Of a DNA stretch of 64,000 bases, positions 24,057 through 34,555 are shown piece after piece. The notes beneath the pieces are model-generated. The model saw only the letters and a program-made list of their open reading frames with translations. It ran no database searches and was not told where the DNA came from. The translations under genes and the position numbers were made by a program. The stretch comes from Saccharum officinarum (lineage: Eukaryota; Streptophyta; Magnoliopsida; Poales; Poaceae), in assembly GCA_020631735.1 (NCBI GenBank), contig CM036170.1, positions 66,169,737 through 66,233,736 on the forward strand, in the 5' to 3' direction. The stretch's first letter is position 1. The number at the start of each line of letters is the position of its first letter.

Positions 24057-24979
24057 TGTTAGATATAATATGGGCTTGGCCCATTAAATATTTAATAAAT
24101 CAAATAAAACTCTATGGTCCAAATAATGCACATTAAATGGTTTAGTCCCGTACGGTATTTTAAGTGAAGGTTAACTCAACTTAATTTGTTGGTCTTTGAC
24201 CAGTTACTTTGAAAAGTTGAGACAAGGATAGCAGATTGCCACGCGCGCGCGCGTGCCGTCGTCGCCCGACCGTGGGCGTGGCGTGGCAAGGCAGGCAGAC
24301 GGCGAGCGAGCGGACGGGCGAGCGAGGCTTAAATTTTTACCACTCAGTTCCCATGATGGCCTCCTGGAAGGCCTCTCTCTCAGTCGCTAGCCTCTTCATC
24401 TCTTGACGCAAGCTCTTCCCCTCCCTTCTTCTACTGCCTATAAACTGAGAGCCTTCCCTACAGTTAGGAACTCTTGAAGAGTAGGCCTCCAGAACGTCTC
24501 TGTCCAGCGAGTTCACCTGCTCGGGTGAAGGACGACCATCACGTTTTTGGGGAGTGTCCAGCAGACGGCATGACTACTCTCTTGATCCACTCCCTGTTCC
24601 CGGCGTTGGCGTAAGGTGTTGATTGTCTTCCTCCCGGCGACGCGGTCTTCACGGCATTCTCTCTGCAATGCACCGATCGGGACGGCTACAACAACAAAGC
24701 ACCATGTCGCTTTCAGGTGTTTTCGGCTCTGCCGCAGGGTATAATCTTGTTAACCATCTTGTTCTTTTAATTGTCTCATTCATGATCTTGCTGGTTAGTG
24801 TTAATCGGATGATAACCATGTTTTGCTTGAACAATATCATAAGGAATACCTTGCTGGTTAACACTATATTGATATGCATGATGTTTTACTTGAACAAGCA
24901 CATATATGATATCATGATCATTTTGATTAAATCATTTTTATGGATTAAATTAAACATGAATTTGCCTAAAATTCTAACA
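24057..24979 (+). repeat. 3' LTR of the copia element (923 bp)
   Basis: Starts TGTTAGATATAATATGGGC and ends TTCTAACA, followed by the GATAG duplication. Lacks the internal duplications of the 5' LTR. A cctataaactg box near 24429 is the probable promoter TATA. Confidence 0.92.
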
Positions 24980-24984
24980 GATAG

Positions 24985-25649
24985 TATGAAATTCTGTTGG
25001 GATTGAAGAAAACATTTTGTCAAGACTGCATATAAGATTTTGGTAACTAGCTGCTGCTTACTGCTTCAGCAATCTATTTATTGAATTGGTTGTCACGAGA
25101 GTCGTATGCATGAAAGAGAGTAAATAAACTAAAAGATTGAATTCACAGAACACTAGTGGATTAGTTTTAGTATAAAAAATGACACGTTTAAAAAATCATT
25201 TTGGTCTTTGTTGACAAACCGTAGATGCAGAATTGCAGATTGGTAGCAGTAGCAGATCTCCAATTGAAGTTAATTTGGTGCTCATCTCTTGAATCAGAGT
25301 TCTAAATTTCTGTCTGTTTCTATGGCAAGTTCTTTTATGCACTAAGCGCTTGTGCGGCTATGCCTACATCTACCTTGAATTTAAGCGGCTGGAAACTGAG
25401 TCAGTGTTTTCTTATTGTATGACTTGTGTAACTTTGATGGTGTTTTTTGGTCTAATTTTAGGAAAATCCGGGAAACTTCATTGTGCTGGTCCTTGTGTTG
25501 GAAGATATGGAAGATTGCTGCAGGTGTTCTGTATAGGAATATAGGTCTTAATAGAATTAGATAACATTTTTGTATTTTTAGTTTTGATCATTGTTAAAAT
25601 GCCACAGGATATGTAAATTGTGTGTATTTGATTTATTATATTGATATTG
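24985..25649 (+). other. Intergenic, right flank of the copia insertion
   Basis: AT-rich sequence without a recognisable gene. It is the continuation of the sequence left of 4160. Confidence 0.5.
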
Positions 25650-26145
25650 GCCTTCAGTAATGTAAAATGTGATGGGCTAACATGTAATTTGTGGGCTGAA
25701 AAAATGTGGGCTGGTAAAAATGTTTGGGCTGAAAAAATATGCGGGCTCAAATTTGTGGGCTGAAAAATTATATGGGTGGGTCGAATTTTGTGGGCTCAAG
25801 ATTGTACGGGCCGCAATCATAAAAAAATATCAAAAAACGAAAATGAATAATGGGCTAGCCAGCAACAGCTCAAAAAATATTTGTGGCCCATGAGCTACGT
25901 GGGCTTTAGCAGGCCGAATCTTATTTTGTGACTTTCTTTTTTCCTACCATGTCAGCTGCCACGTGGCAAGGTCTAGGATTTTGTGACAATAAAGCAATGT
26001 CATATGCTTGTGACAATAAATTTGTGACGGCGGCTTTTTAACGTCTGAATTTTCGTCAACTGTTTGTCACAAATCTTAAATTATAACTTAAATTTCATAT
26101 ACTACGACGTAATAGAATGTCAAAAAGTCATACATTTCTTGTAGC
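25650..26145. mobile_element. Terminal part of a CACTA-like transposon
   Basis: The stretch ends tttcttgtagcg, one base from the reverse complement of the CACTA terminus CACTACAAGAAA. Inward from it lie degenerate direct repeats of gtgggctgaaaaa (about 25670-25910) and several gtgacaa/ttgtcac motifs, as expected of sub-terminal transposase-binding repeats. The opposite terminus was not found, so length and family are open. Confidence 0.45.
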
Positions 26146-26803
26146 GAATCTTGATCACAACTAGTCGTAACCCTCGTGCAGGATTCATGAGTACCGTGTG
26201 GCGTGGGCACTCTTGTGTCCTATCCCCCGCCCTGGCGTTGTGTTGCCGCGGGCCGCGTCACCGCGTGAGGCTGTGGGCCTGGAAAGTGGAAGCCTGGCTC
26301 GTGAGAGCAAAGCAGCTGCAGGCCGCACAGCCACCTCTTCCAGTTTTTCTGAGCTGCTACCTGTATGATGCATGTCTGAGCTGTTGTTGGGCTATATCTA
26401 AAGCGGCATATTCAGTGTTTTTCTGAGCTCGCTCTGGCTGACCTAGCCCGGGATGCATATCCGCCCCTGACAGCAGGGGACAGGGAGTAATAAGGAAAAG
26501 AAAACCCTAGCGGCCGTACAGCTGTGCCGCCGAAATCTCCCTGTTGTGAGCTGACAGCACCCGGATCTCCGGCTCTCCGCACTGTCCCCTCCTACGTTTA
26601 CTTCTTTCTTTCGTGGTTCACAAGCCAAAATGATCGGCGCCCGGCGCACGCCTCGCCTACCCCTGCTCTCTCGCGACCATCACAGCCGTCCACGTTCACG
26701 GGCCGACAATCCTGCGACGTCAGATGCTGTACGTGCCGGGGTTTGGGCGTGCATGTACGAACGTGGTAACCGACCGCGACCGAACGAAAAGGAAAGCAAG
26801 CTG
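26146..26803. other. Intergenic, no gene recognised
   Basis: GC-rich patches with short overlapping ORFs on both strands; none resembles a known domain. Confidence 0.5.
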
Positions 26804-27044
26804 GGCCTGGTTTAGTTGCAAAATTTTTGATAAAATGTAACTGTAGTACTTTTTTGTTATTTGGTAATTAGTGTCCAATCATGGTCTAATTAGGCTTAAA
26901 AGATTCGTCTCGTCCATTTCGTCTAAACTGTGTAATTAGTTTTATTTTTTATCTATATTTAATGCTTCATGCATGCGTCCAAAGATTCGATGTGACGGAA
27001 AATCTACTGTTCTTTTGTAAATTTTTTTTCATCTAAACTGGGCC
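26804..27044. mobile_element. Tourist-like MITE (about 241 bp)
   Basis: Ends GGCCTGGTTTAGTTGCAAA and TCATCTAAACTGGGCC are inverted repeats, with CTG duplicated on both sides (26801-26803, 27045-27047). The interior shows the common grass signature of rcgtctcg, aattaggct and gcatgcgtcc segments. No coding capacity. The superfamily (PIF/Harbinger-like) is inferred from the ends and 3-bp duplication. Confidence 0.8.
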
Positions 27045-27063
27045 CTGGGCGCGAGCTGTCCTG

Positions 27064-27335
27064 GGAATTGTTTAGATGCCAAATTTTTCCTTAAATTTCA
27101 CTATCCAAAAAAAGATTTCTCATCACATCAAAATGCCGTCACATGTATGAAGTATTAAATGTAGATGAAATCAAAAACTAATTGCACAGTTTAGTTATAC
27201 TTTGCGAGACAAATCTTTTGAGACTAATTAGTCAATGTTTGGATAAAAATTCACAAATATAAACGAAATGCTACAGTGATGAATCTTTTACTATACAGAT
27301 TTTGGACCTCCAAAATCGGGCCAACTAAACACGCC
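27064..27335. mobile_element. Second MITE of the same family, opposite orientation
   Basis: Ends gaattgtttagatgccaaat and gggccaactaaacacgcc with the same internal signatures (catcacatc, cgagacaaatctttt, tgctacagtga) as the neighbouring MITE but reversed. The boundaries are less exact. Confidence 0.7.
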
Positions 27336-27533
27336 TGACTCTCCCCTTCAGGGTCTAAATTTGCAAACTGATCCCTAAATGGCTAATTGCGAGTCTCCGC
27401 GTTCTGTACTTTCCGTAGGTGACGCGAAGGTTACGTTATTTCGCGTTCAATCGAGGGTTGGAATGAAAAGTACTAGGCATAGGCACGACGAGGCAGGGAA
27501 AGGCTTCGTGCGCGCTGTACTCCACTAGTACTC

Positions 27534-27540
27534 CTATATT
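27534..27540 (+). promoter_or_regulatory. Possible TATA box of the NDB gene
   Basis: ctatatt lies about 175 bp upstream of the NDB start codon, in the only AT-rich spot of an otherwise GC-rich upstream region. Position fits; strength is uncertain. Confidence 0.35.
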
Positions 27541-27713
27541 AGGCACGCCCCGGAAGGCGAGGAGGCTCCTCGCTCACCCTCGTCCCCGTCCGCCGCCGAG
27601 TGTTTAGGGAAGCGAGCAAACCGCTCCTCCCCACCCCATCCTTGTTCTACCATTGCGCCGCGCGCATCCCACGTCGACACGATCGAGGGAGTCCGGGCTG
27701 TTGCCAGCGAGCG

Positions 27714-30700
27714 ATGGCGAGCAACGGCTTGTCGCTGGTGCGCCGAGCCGCCGAGGCGGTGCGCCGCACGCCGCGATGGAAGAAGGGGCTCGTCTTCTTC
27801 GCCGTCGGGTGCGTCCAGCGCGGCCTCACCTCTCCTATGCATTCCTTTTTTTTTTTGACCATGGTGATTTTTCCACCCCCGTTGCTAGAATGCTAGTCGA
27901 CTGATCTTCGTCACCGCGCCGCCGTCGTGCTGCGTTGGGCCGTGTGCTTTGGTGCATTCTGCCACCATGGCTTCCTGGATTCCTGTAACTTTTGGTCAGC
28001 TTTTCCCTTTGAGTTCCATGCTCGGAGCAACGGTAGGCAGTGTTTAGATCCCTTCAAACTTCAAAATTTTTAGATTCTTCGTCACATCGAATCTTTACAC
28101 ATATGTATGGAGTTTTAAATGTAGGTAAAAAAAATAACTAATTACACAGTTTGTCTGTAAATGTCGAAACGAATCTTTTGAGCCTAGGCCTTGTTCACTT
28201 CCCTATCCCAACCCAAAATATTTCCTCTTCCACCTATCACATCAAATCTTTCGACGGATGCATGGAGCATTAAATATAAGTAAAAAAGGTAACTAATTGT
28301 ATAGTTTGTCTGTAAATGTCGGGACGAATCTTTTGAGCCTAGTTAGTCCATGATTGGACAAATTTTGCCAAATAACAACGAAAGATGCTACAGTAACTTT
28401 TCACCTACTTTTCGCGAAGTGAACACACCCCTAGTTAGTCCATGATTGGATAAATTTTACCAAATAACATGAAAAGTGCTACAGGAATTTTACACCAACT
28501 TTTACACCATTTAAACACTACTAAGGAGAGTTTTTTTTAAGTTATTCGGCCGGTCGATTGAATTTTAAATTGCTTGGATATATTTTTTTTCCTTTTGCTG
28601 GATATTTTTTTCCTTTTGCGAATATATAATTTCTTCGATATATGATAACCTGTAAACACAACACTTTCGTTACGCAATCGTAGATCCATCTCCGCTATTT
28701 CGTTTCCTTAAGCTTTTTTTGTTAAAACAAAACTGCGTTGATGGGTGTAGTCCGTATCACCTTGTTAAATGTGCTAAACTGCCTGATAAATTAGTAAATG
28801 GATCTCATCATTCTCCTGCTGATATATTTGATTGTTTATATGGGGTCAGAAACAAGGATTCTGTGATCCTAAATTAGCAATCTAGCAACTTGAATATTTC
28901 TGGAAGATGGGCAATATGTGTAAAAATGTTAATCAGATCGTGCTTCCTTATTGCACGTCTCATCCTGTTTGGTTTCGTGGGTGAATTAGCCTGGTAGCTG
29001 GTGCATGCCAATTTTAGCGTGGCTTCTCCAGGTATTTATTGATTCAAATTGTCTATGTATCGCAACGCTATATATCTATGTGCTTATTATTATTGGTCAA
29101 TGAGATTGAGTGAGATGGTAGAAGACGAAAGTTTTCATTTCTCTTCCTATATACCTGGAGATGGGATTCTAATTATGAGCTGTAGTTATGATTTGGTTCA
29201 GTCTACCGCCTTGTGAATGTGATGCTTCCTGAATTCCTAGTTTCATCACCTTTTCCTAACATGTTTTTTCATAAAACTTCAGTTTTAGGCTCGGAGCATT
29301 GTTAAGCATATATTTGTTTTTTTTTCATTTGGCCAATCACATGGGTTTTTAAATTGCTTCGGTTGATATTATACTTTGTAATTATATGTTACATAATCGT
29401 AAATCTCTCTCCACCGGTCCATTGTTTTGCGCTTGGTTTGTTAAAACCACACAGTATTTGCTTATTGAAGTCAGTGGGAAAACCATGTTGAAATATGTGC
29501 CAGGTTTTGTATTCGTGAGTGTTTATGGGGTCTCATACTAATTTTGTGATTTCGAATTTGTGATCCAGCAAATTAGTTGAATATTTCTGGAACATATATG
29601 ATGCCCAATGCATGCAATTCAAATCAGACCGTCCCTGTTTCTTTTTTCTCGAACTAGACCGTCCCTGTTTCACAGTTTATCCTTGTTGTTTTGTTGATGA
29701 ATTAACCTGGCACTTTCCGAATCTGGGATTTATTGAGCCGGCAGTAGGTGCTCTAGGTGTTTAAGATTCTTACAATGTCTCATGAGAATGAATTATGTAC
29801 TGCAATGTCAATGCGTGTGAATATGCTTTTTATTATTTGTCATCTGGTTAATGAGATAGCAGAAGAATTTTTTAGTTCCTGTACCTGGAATGTGTTTCTA
29901 ATTCTGCAGCAGTACATGTAGTTGTTCACCATGCTGTTTGATGATCACTAAAAAGTAGCAAACGTTTTTTTAGCAGTTTGGAATTGTTCCCTGGGTTGCA
30001 TAATACAGAAAGAAAAACAATCTTTAGCCCTTGTACTAAAACACTTTTATTATGAATCTCAGATGTGGTTATCAATGTGTGATATATCTGGAAATAGTGT
30101 CAAGGAAACTTCAGTTTTAAATGTTATGGCAATCCAACAGGCACACTTCACTTTTTACTTAGTGTAGTGTCATTTCACTTATATTTCAGGAGTGACACTT
30201 TTAACTTTTTTTTTTGTAGAGCTAGCACCTTAACTTATGCTTTTCAAGATAATCGGGTTCTTCAAATTTGTGATGGGACTGGAAACAAGAAGAAGGTGGT
30301 TATCCTTGGAACTGGATGGGCAGGTGCAAGTTTCTTGAGAAATATCGACACATCTTTGTATGATGTCCATGTGGTATCACCTCGCAATTACTTCACCTTC
30401 ACTCCTTTGTTGCCAAGTGTGACATGTGGCACAGTGGAAGCACGTAGTATCGTGGAGCCAATTCGCAATATTGTGAGAAAGGTATGTCCATATAGTTCTA
30501 AAAGGGAATATGCTCCAAATTTGTAGTACTTATGGCTATGATATGATCATCTTTTTTGTTTTTTTTAATTAATTCTGTGTCAGTACATAGGATATATTAT
30601 GGACTGTACAGTTGATATGTATAATAAAGTGCTAGTTCTGCAACTGATTTGTGCATAACATTCTGTAGAGAAATGGTGCATTCCGATTTTGGGAGGCTGA

Positions 30701-33700
30701 GTGCTTCAAGATTGATCCAACAAACAAAAAAGTCCACTGCAGATCAGATGTTGGGACGAACATTAATGGAAATGGTGAATTTGTTGTGGATTATGATTAC
30801 CTGATTGTCAGTGTTGGGGCTAGACCTAACACATTCAACACCCCTGGTGTTACTGAGAATTGCCATTTCCTAAAGGTAAGTACTGCAAGGCCTAGTGAAG
30901 CAATGAAGTACCTAGTTGAATTGATGAACAAAGGTTTTGCATGCTATTTATTTATTTTTATATAGATGCCAGATTTACCTTGGGTCCTACTCCCTACATT
31001 TTCAAATTATATAGGTCACTTTAGCTTTGTCCTACGTAAAACTTCTAACTTTGACCAAGTTTTTAGAAAAATACATTAACATCTACAAGTTCAAATAAAT
31101 GCACTATCAAGACATGATTTATGGAGAATTTAATGGAACTAATTTGATGTTGTAGATATTGGTGTTTTTTTTCCTACAAACTTCGTCAAAGGTAGTGAAG
31201 TTTGATTTAGAGCAAAGCTAAATTTTATGATTTGGTTTACTTTTTGAGTTTATCATGACCTGCTGTTTTCTGCTGCTCGACATGTAATGATCCTAACTTT
31301 TTTTAATGTATTTTGTACAATTGAATGCCTTTTGATAGTGTCACTTTTTTAGGAAGTAGAAGATGCTCAAAAAATCAGGAAGAGTGTCATGAAATGTTTT
31401 GAAAGAGCTGCCCTTCCAAACCTTTCTGAGGAAGAGAGAAAGAAGAACCTTCATTTCGTTGTTATTGGTGGTGGCCCAACAGGTGTTGAATTTGCTGCAG
31501 AGTTGCACGACTTTGTGAATGAAGACTTGGCAAAGTTGTATCCTGATGTAAAGAAGTATGTAAACATTTCAGTAATTGAAGCAGGAGGTCATATCCTTAC
31601 AATGTAAGTTCGTTCGATGCTTTTAACTCCTTTGATGTTTACTTCACTCATTCTAATTAACCCACAGCTATATTGTGGAGACACCAAATGAAATGGTTAG
31701 ATGTGTCCTCTTTTCTTTTTTGCAATAAAGAACAAAAACGTGTTCCAGAAGATGTGGTGTCTCATAATTGCTATTTTTTATGTGGCATTTCGTATGTTTA
31801 TGCAGTTATAATATGAAAAGCTCAAGAAAAATCTCCTGAATCAGCTTATATGTTTAATGTACCTGTTACCTCCTGATATCTTAGATCTGTTGCAATCTTT
31901 TTATAAATATATTTCATTGTTTATTTAGGTTTGACAAAAGAATCACCCAATTTGCTGAAGAGAAGTTCAAGAGGGATGGCATAGATTTGAAGACAAATTT
32001 TAAGGTCGTGAAGGTGTCTGATAAGGATATTACCATGACCAATCCTGCTACAGGAGAGGTTGCTGTTCCTTATGGGATGGCAGTTTGGTCAACTGGAATT
32101 GGAACCCGTCCCATCATTATGGATTTCATGAAGCAAGTTGGTCAGGTATATCTTGTATTCTTGTTCTCCTCCATTCACGAGTGAAAAATGTCCATGTACA
32201 CACCAAGTTCTCGTCAACATGACTTTTGCAGGGAATCGGCGTGTACTAGCTACTGATGAGTGGCTTAGGGTTCAAGGGTGTGACGATGTATATGCTCTTG
32301 GTGATTGCGCAACAATTGCTCAAAGAAAAGTTATGGTATGTTCATGCTACTGAATTTTTGAGACATGTTATACCATTATTAAGCACACCATAGACACCTA
32401 TTTATCAAAATTACTACTCATGGCCTCCTCTCTTTGTTCAAACTGACACCTGCATCTAGCTTGTTCTTAAGAATGGCAATTGTGTGTATTGTCTTTACCT
32501 TTTTTATAATCTGTCTCTAATACCAAAAGTATCTGATATGTCTGTTGCTTTAGTGTTGAGACCTTAGCTGCTGATATGTCTGTTTTGTGAATACAAATAC
32601 AAATACTTTGTATGAAATAAATTTTGTATTGTGTCAGCTAGCACAATCTTCTTACATGCATGTTTAATGGGCTGTATTAATGGATTTTTCAGTAAGATGC
32701 TGCTCCAATGTTTTGCCTAGCAGAAATCATTATACTACTTGTGGTCATCTTTATATGACATTTCAGACAGCAAAAATAAAACTGCAAGCAGGTCAAAATC
32801 ACTGTCTGAAACATCATATGAAGCTGACTGGAGGGAGTAGTGTTTAGAATGTGCTTAAATATTTATTGGGTCATATTAACATTTTCAGGAAGATGTTGCT
32901 GCCATATTCCGAGTAGCAGACAAGGATAACTCTGGCACTTTAACTGTGAAGAAAATAAAAGATGTTCTTGGAGACATCTATGAGAGATACCCACAAGTGG
33001 AATTGTATCTTAAATCCAACCAGATGAAGGGCTTCCACGATCTACTTAAAGACTCGGATGGTAGCTCCAAGGAGTTGAAAGAACTGGATATCGAACAGTT
33101 CAAAAAGGCCCTGGCTCAAGTGGACTCTCAAGTCAAGATGCTCCCAGCAACAGCTCAGGTATTCACGTGTAGCTTTAGAGGCGAGCTGACTCATTGAGTT
33201 CAGAGAGTGGCGAGATCACTTCTGTAATTTATGTGCTAACGTTGCACTGCTTGTTGGTTCAGGTCGCCGCACAAGAGGGAAGTTACCTAGCAGACTGCTT
33301 CAACAGAATGAAGACGTGTGAAGAATATCCTGAGGGTCCTATAAGGATCAGAGGTGCAGGGCGCCATCGGTTCAAACCTTTCAGGTCCGTTTTCCAAACT
33401 TTTATACGCCTCCGCATGGAGGAAGTAAAGTAACTAAATTCTACTTTGCTGTACTTGATGGTTGATATGTGTAACTGGATGTTACTTACTTCCATTTGCA
33501 TGGCTATGATTGCCCATCCGGAACCCAGCAATTATTAGTCTTTTGTCGTGTGATGTACAGGTACAGGCATCTTGGACAATTCGCTCCACTGGGTGGAGAG
33601 CAAACTGCTTATCAATTGCCTGGTGACTGGGTACATGTTGGACACAGCACCCAATGGCTGTGGTATTCTGTCTATGCAAGGTATGTTCTTGTTCCAGTCT

Positions 33701-33859
33701 CTCAGTATGTTCCATCTTACATATCTAATTGAATGCTGGTTTTGATTGTCGTTTGCTCTTGTTAAATACAGCAAACAATTCAGTTGGCGTACAAGGATGC
33801 TGGTCGTATCAGATTGGGGGAGGCGGTTCATCTTTGGAAGGGACTCAAGTAGCATATAA
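27714..33859 (+). CDS. NDB: External alternative NAD(P)H dehydrogenase, mitochondrial (NDB type), 10 exons, frame break in exon 6
   Basis: Type II NAD(P)H:ubiquinone oxidoreductase of the outer face of the inner mitochondrial membrane; it passes electrons from cytosolic NAD(P)H to ubiquinone without pumping protons. Exons: 27714-27808, 30220-30481, 30669-30875, 31353-31603, 31929-32145, 32232-32335, 32889-33158, 33263-33384, 33561-33680, 33772-33859, all GT-AG. The product would be about 578 residues, the usual NDB size. Visible parts: an Arg-rich N-terminus suited to mitochondrial import; FAD-binding GTGWAG at 62-67; NAD(P)H-binding GGGPTG at 227-232; an EF-hand loop D390-K401 ([12 protein letters not shown]) with Lys at position 12 where Glu normally binds calcium; and the conserved C-terminus ending FGRDSSSI. 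Exon 6 is 104 nt instead of 105. After the acceptor AG the bases ggaatcgg lack one base of the expected Gly-Asn-Arg codons, which shifts the frame. It could be a sequencing error in an A run, a true null allele, or compensated by a weak upstream donor (gtcagg at 32141). Confidence 0.9.
28036..28522. mobile_element. MITE in NDB intron 1, itself split by another MITE
   Basis: Outer ends ggcagtgtttagatccctt and accatttaaacactact are inverted. Its left part stops at gaatcttttgagccta and continues after the inner element with gttagtccatgattgg, a contiguous family signature. It lies in the sense intron with no effect on splice sites. Confidence 0.75.
28187..28430. mobile_element. Inner MITE (244 bp) nested in the outer MITE
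   Basis: Ends GGCCTTGTTCACTTCCC and GCGAAGTGAACACACCC are inverted repeats, flanked by CTA on both sides (28184-28186, 28431-28433). Same general family as its host element, with a variant terminus. Confidence 0.82.
28523..30219 (+). other. Remainder of NDB intron 1
   Basis: AT-rich intron sequence. Two stretches (about 28560-28900 and 29300-29620) are loosely similar to each other (each with tcgatat/ggttgatat, then acgcaatcgtagatc/cataatcgtaaatc), suggesting an old internal duplication. No coding sequence seen. Confidence 0.5.
30986..31215. mobile_element. Possible degraded MITE in NDB intron 3
   Basis: Begins ctactccctacattttcaaa, like the common grass tactccctccgt terminus, and contains ctaactttgaccaag and ttcgtcaaaggtagtgaag, typical of Mariner/Stowaway-type grass repeats. 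The right end is not clear. Confidence 0.45.
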
Positions 33860-34555
33860 ATTCAAATCTCCCAATTTTGTAGTCCACCTACGTTCTAGAT
33901 GCTACTAGTAGTTTTGCTGTCCCACTATTTTCGAAGCTTAGCCTAGCAAGGTTTCTGATACCAAATTTTGACCTTGCCAATTCTTTTGTTACCTCGTGAT
34001 GCACACTGAGCGATTCAGATGTTATTCGTCTGACCTTGGGTATATGCATATGCATTTGTTTTGGATGTAGAGCTATAGCTGTTTTGATTCTGTCAGTTTT
34101 GAGTTATGTTGGTCATTGGCGATTAAGTATATATTTTTGCTAGGTTTCTTATCACCTCTATTTTGCTGCCTAAATGCCTGATGAGAATCTGCAATTTTTT
34201 TCCCTATCACTTGTAAACATGTAACGGTGAGTGTGAATTGACATGTTAGGCAGGCTAGTGTATATTCTCACAAAGAAAAAAGAACTGTTAGGCTGCTACA
34301 CATGCACTAGAACAAAAACCAGGCTTAAATAGTTTGAGAGGCGCATCCGCGTATGCAACAGAACTAGTCAATCAGTAATGCCATACACATGGAGCTCCAA
34401 TGCTCGAGTTCTTTCTGCCATTCACTTGCTAACTTTAGCCCAGCTTTTTTCATCTTGCTGCATTTTGCGTCGACTCCGCTGAGCAGCCCATACTCCATGG
34501 CTCGTTGTTCAGACTGCAGACACGCGCCCGGCGCTTCCTGTCGCGCATGCCACAG
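33860..34555. other. Convergent 3' regions of NDB and the CNGC gene
   Basis: The two genes end tail to tail about 700 bp apart. The interval should hold both 3' UTRs; no strong poly(A) signal stands out and no further ORF is credible. Confidence 0.6.

Larger units (their letters stand above)
4165..24979 (+). mobile_element. Ty1/copia LTR retrotransposon, host of nested insertions
   Basis: The element begins TGTTAGATATAATATGGGC and ends CTAACA. It is flanked by the 5-bp duplication GATAG at 4160-4164 and 24980-24984, so the whole block is one insertion. Removing the nested gypsy element (5709-17879) and the 21225-23193 insertion, each with one duplication copy, leaves about 6.7 kb, normal for copia. 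The gag, zinc-knuckle, integrase, reverse transcriptase and RNase H order is copia-type. Coding parts carry many stops, so it cannot move on its own. No tRNA-Met primer-binding site (TGGTATCAGAGC-like) follows the 5' LTR; coding-like gag sequence begins almost at once, which suggests the leader was deleted. Confidence 0.93.
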
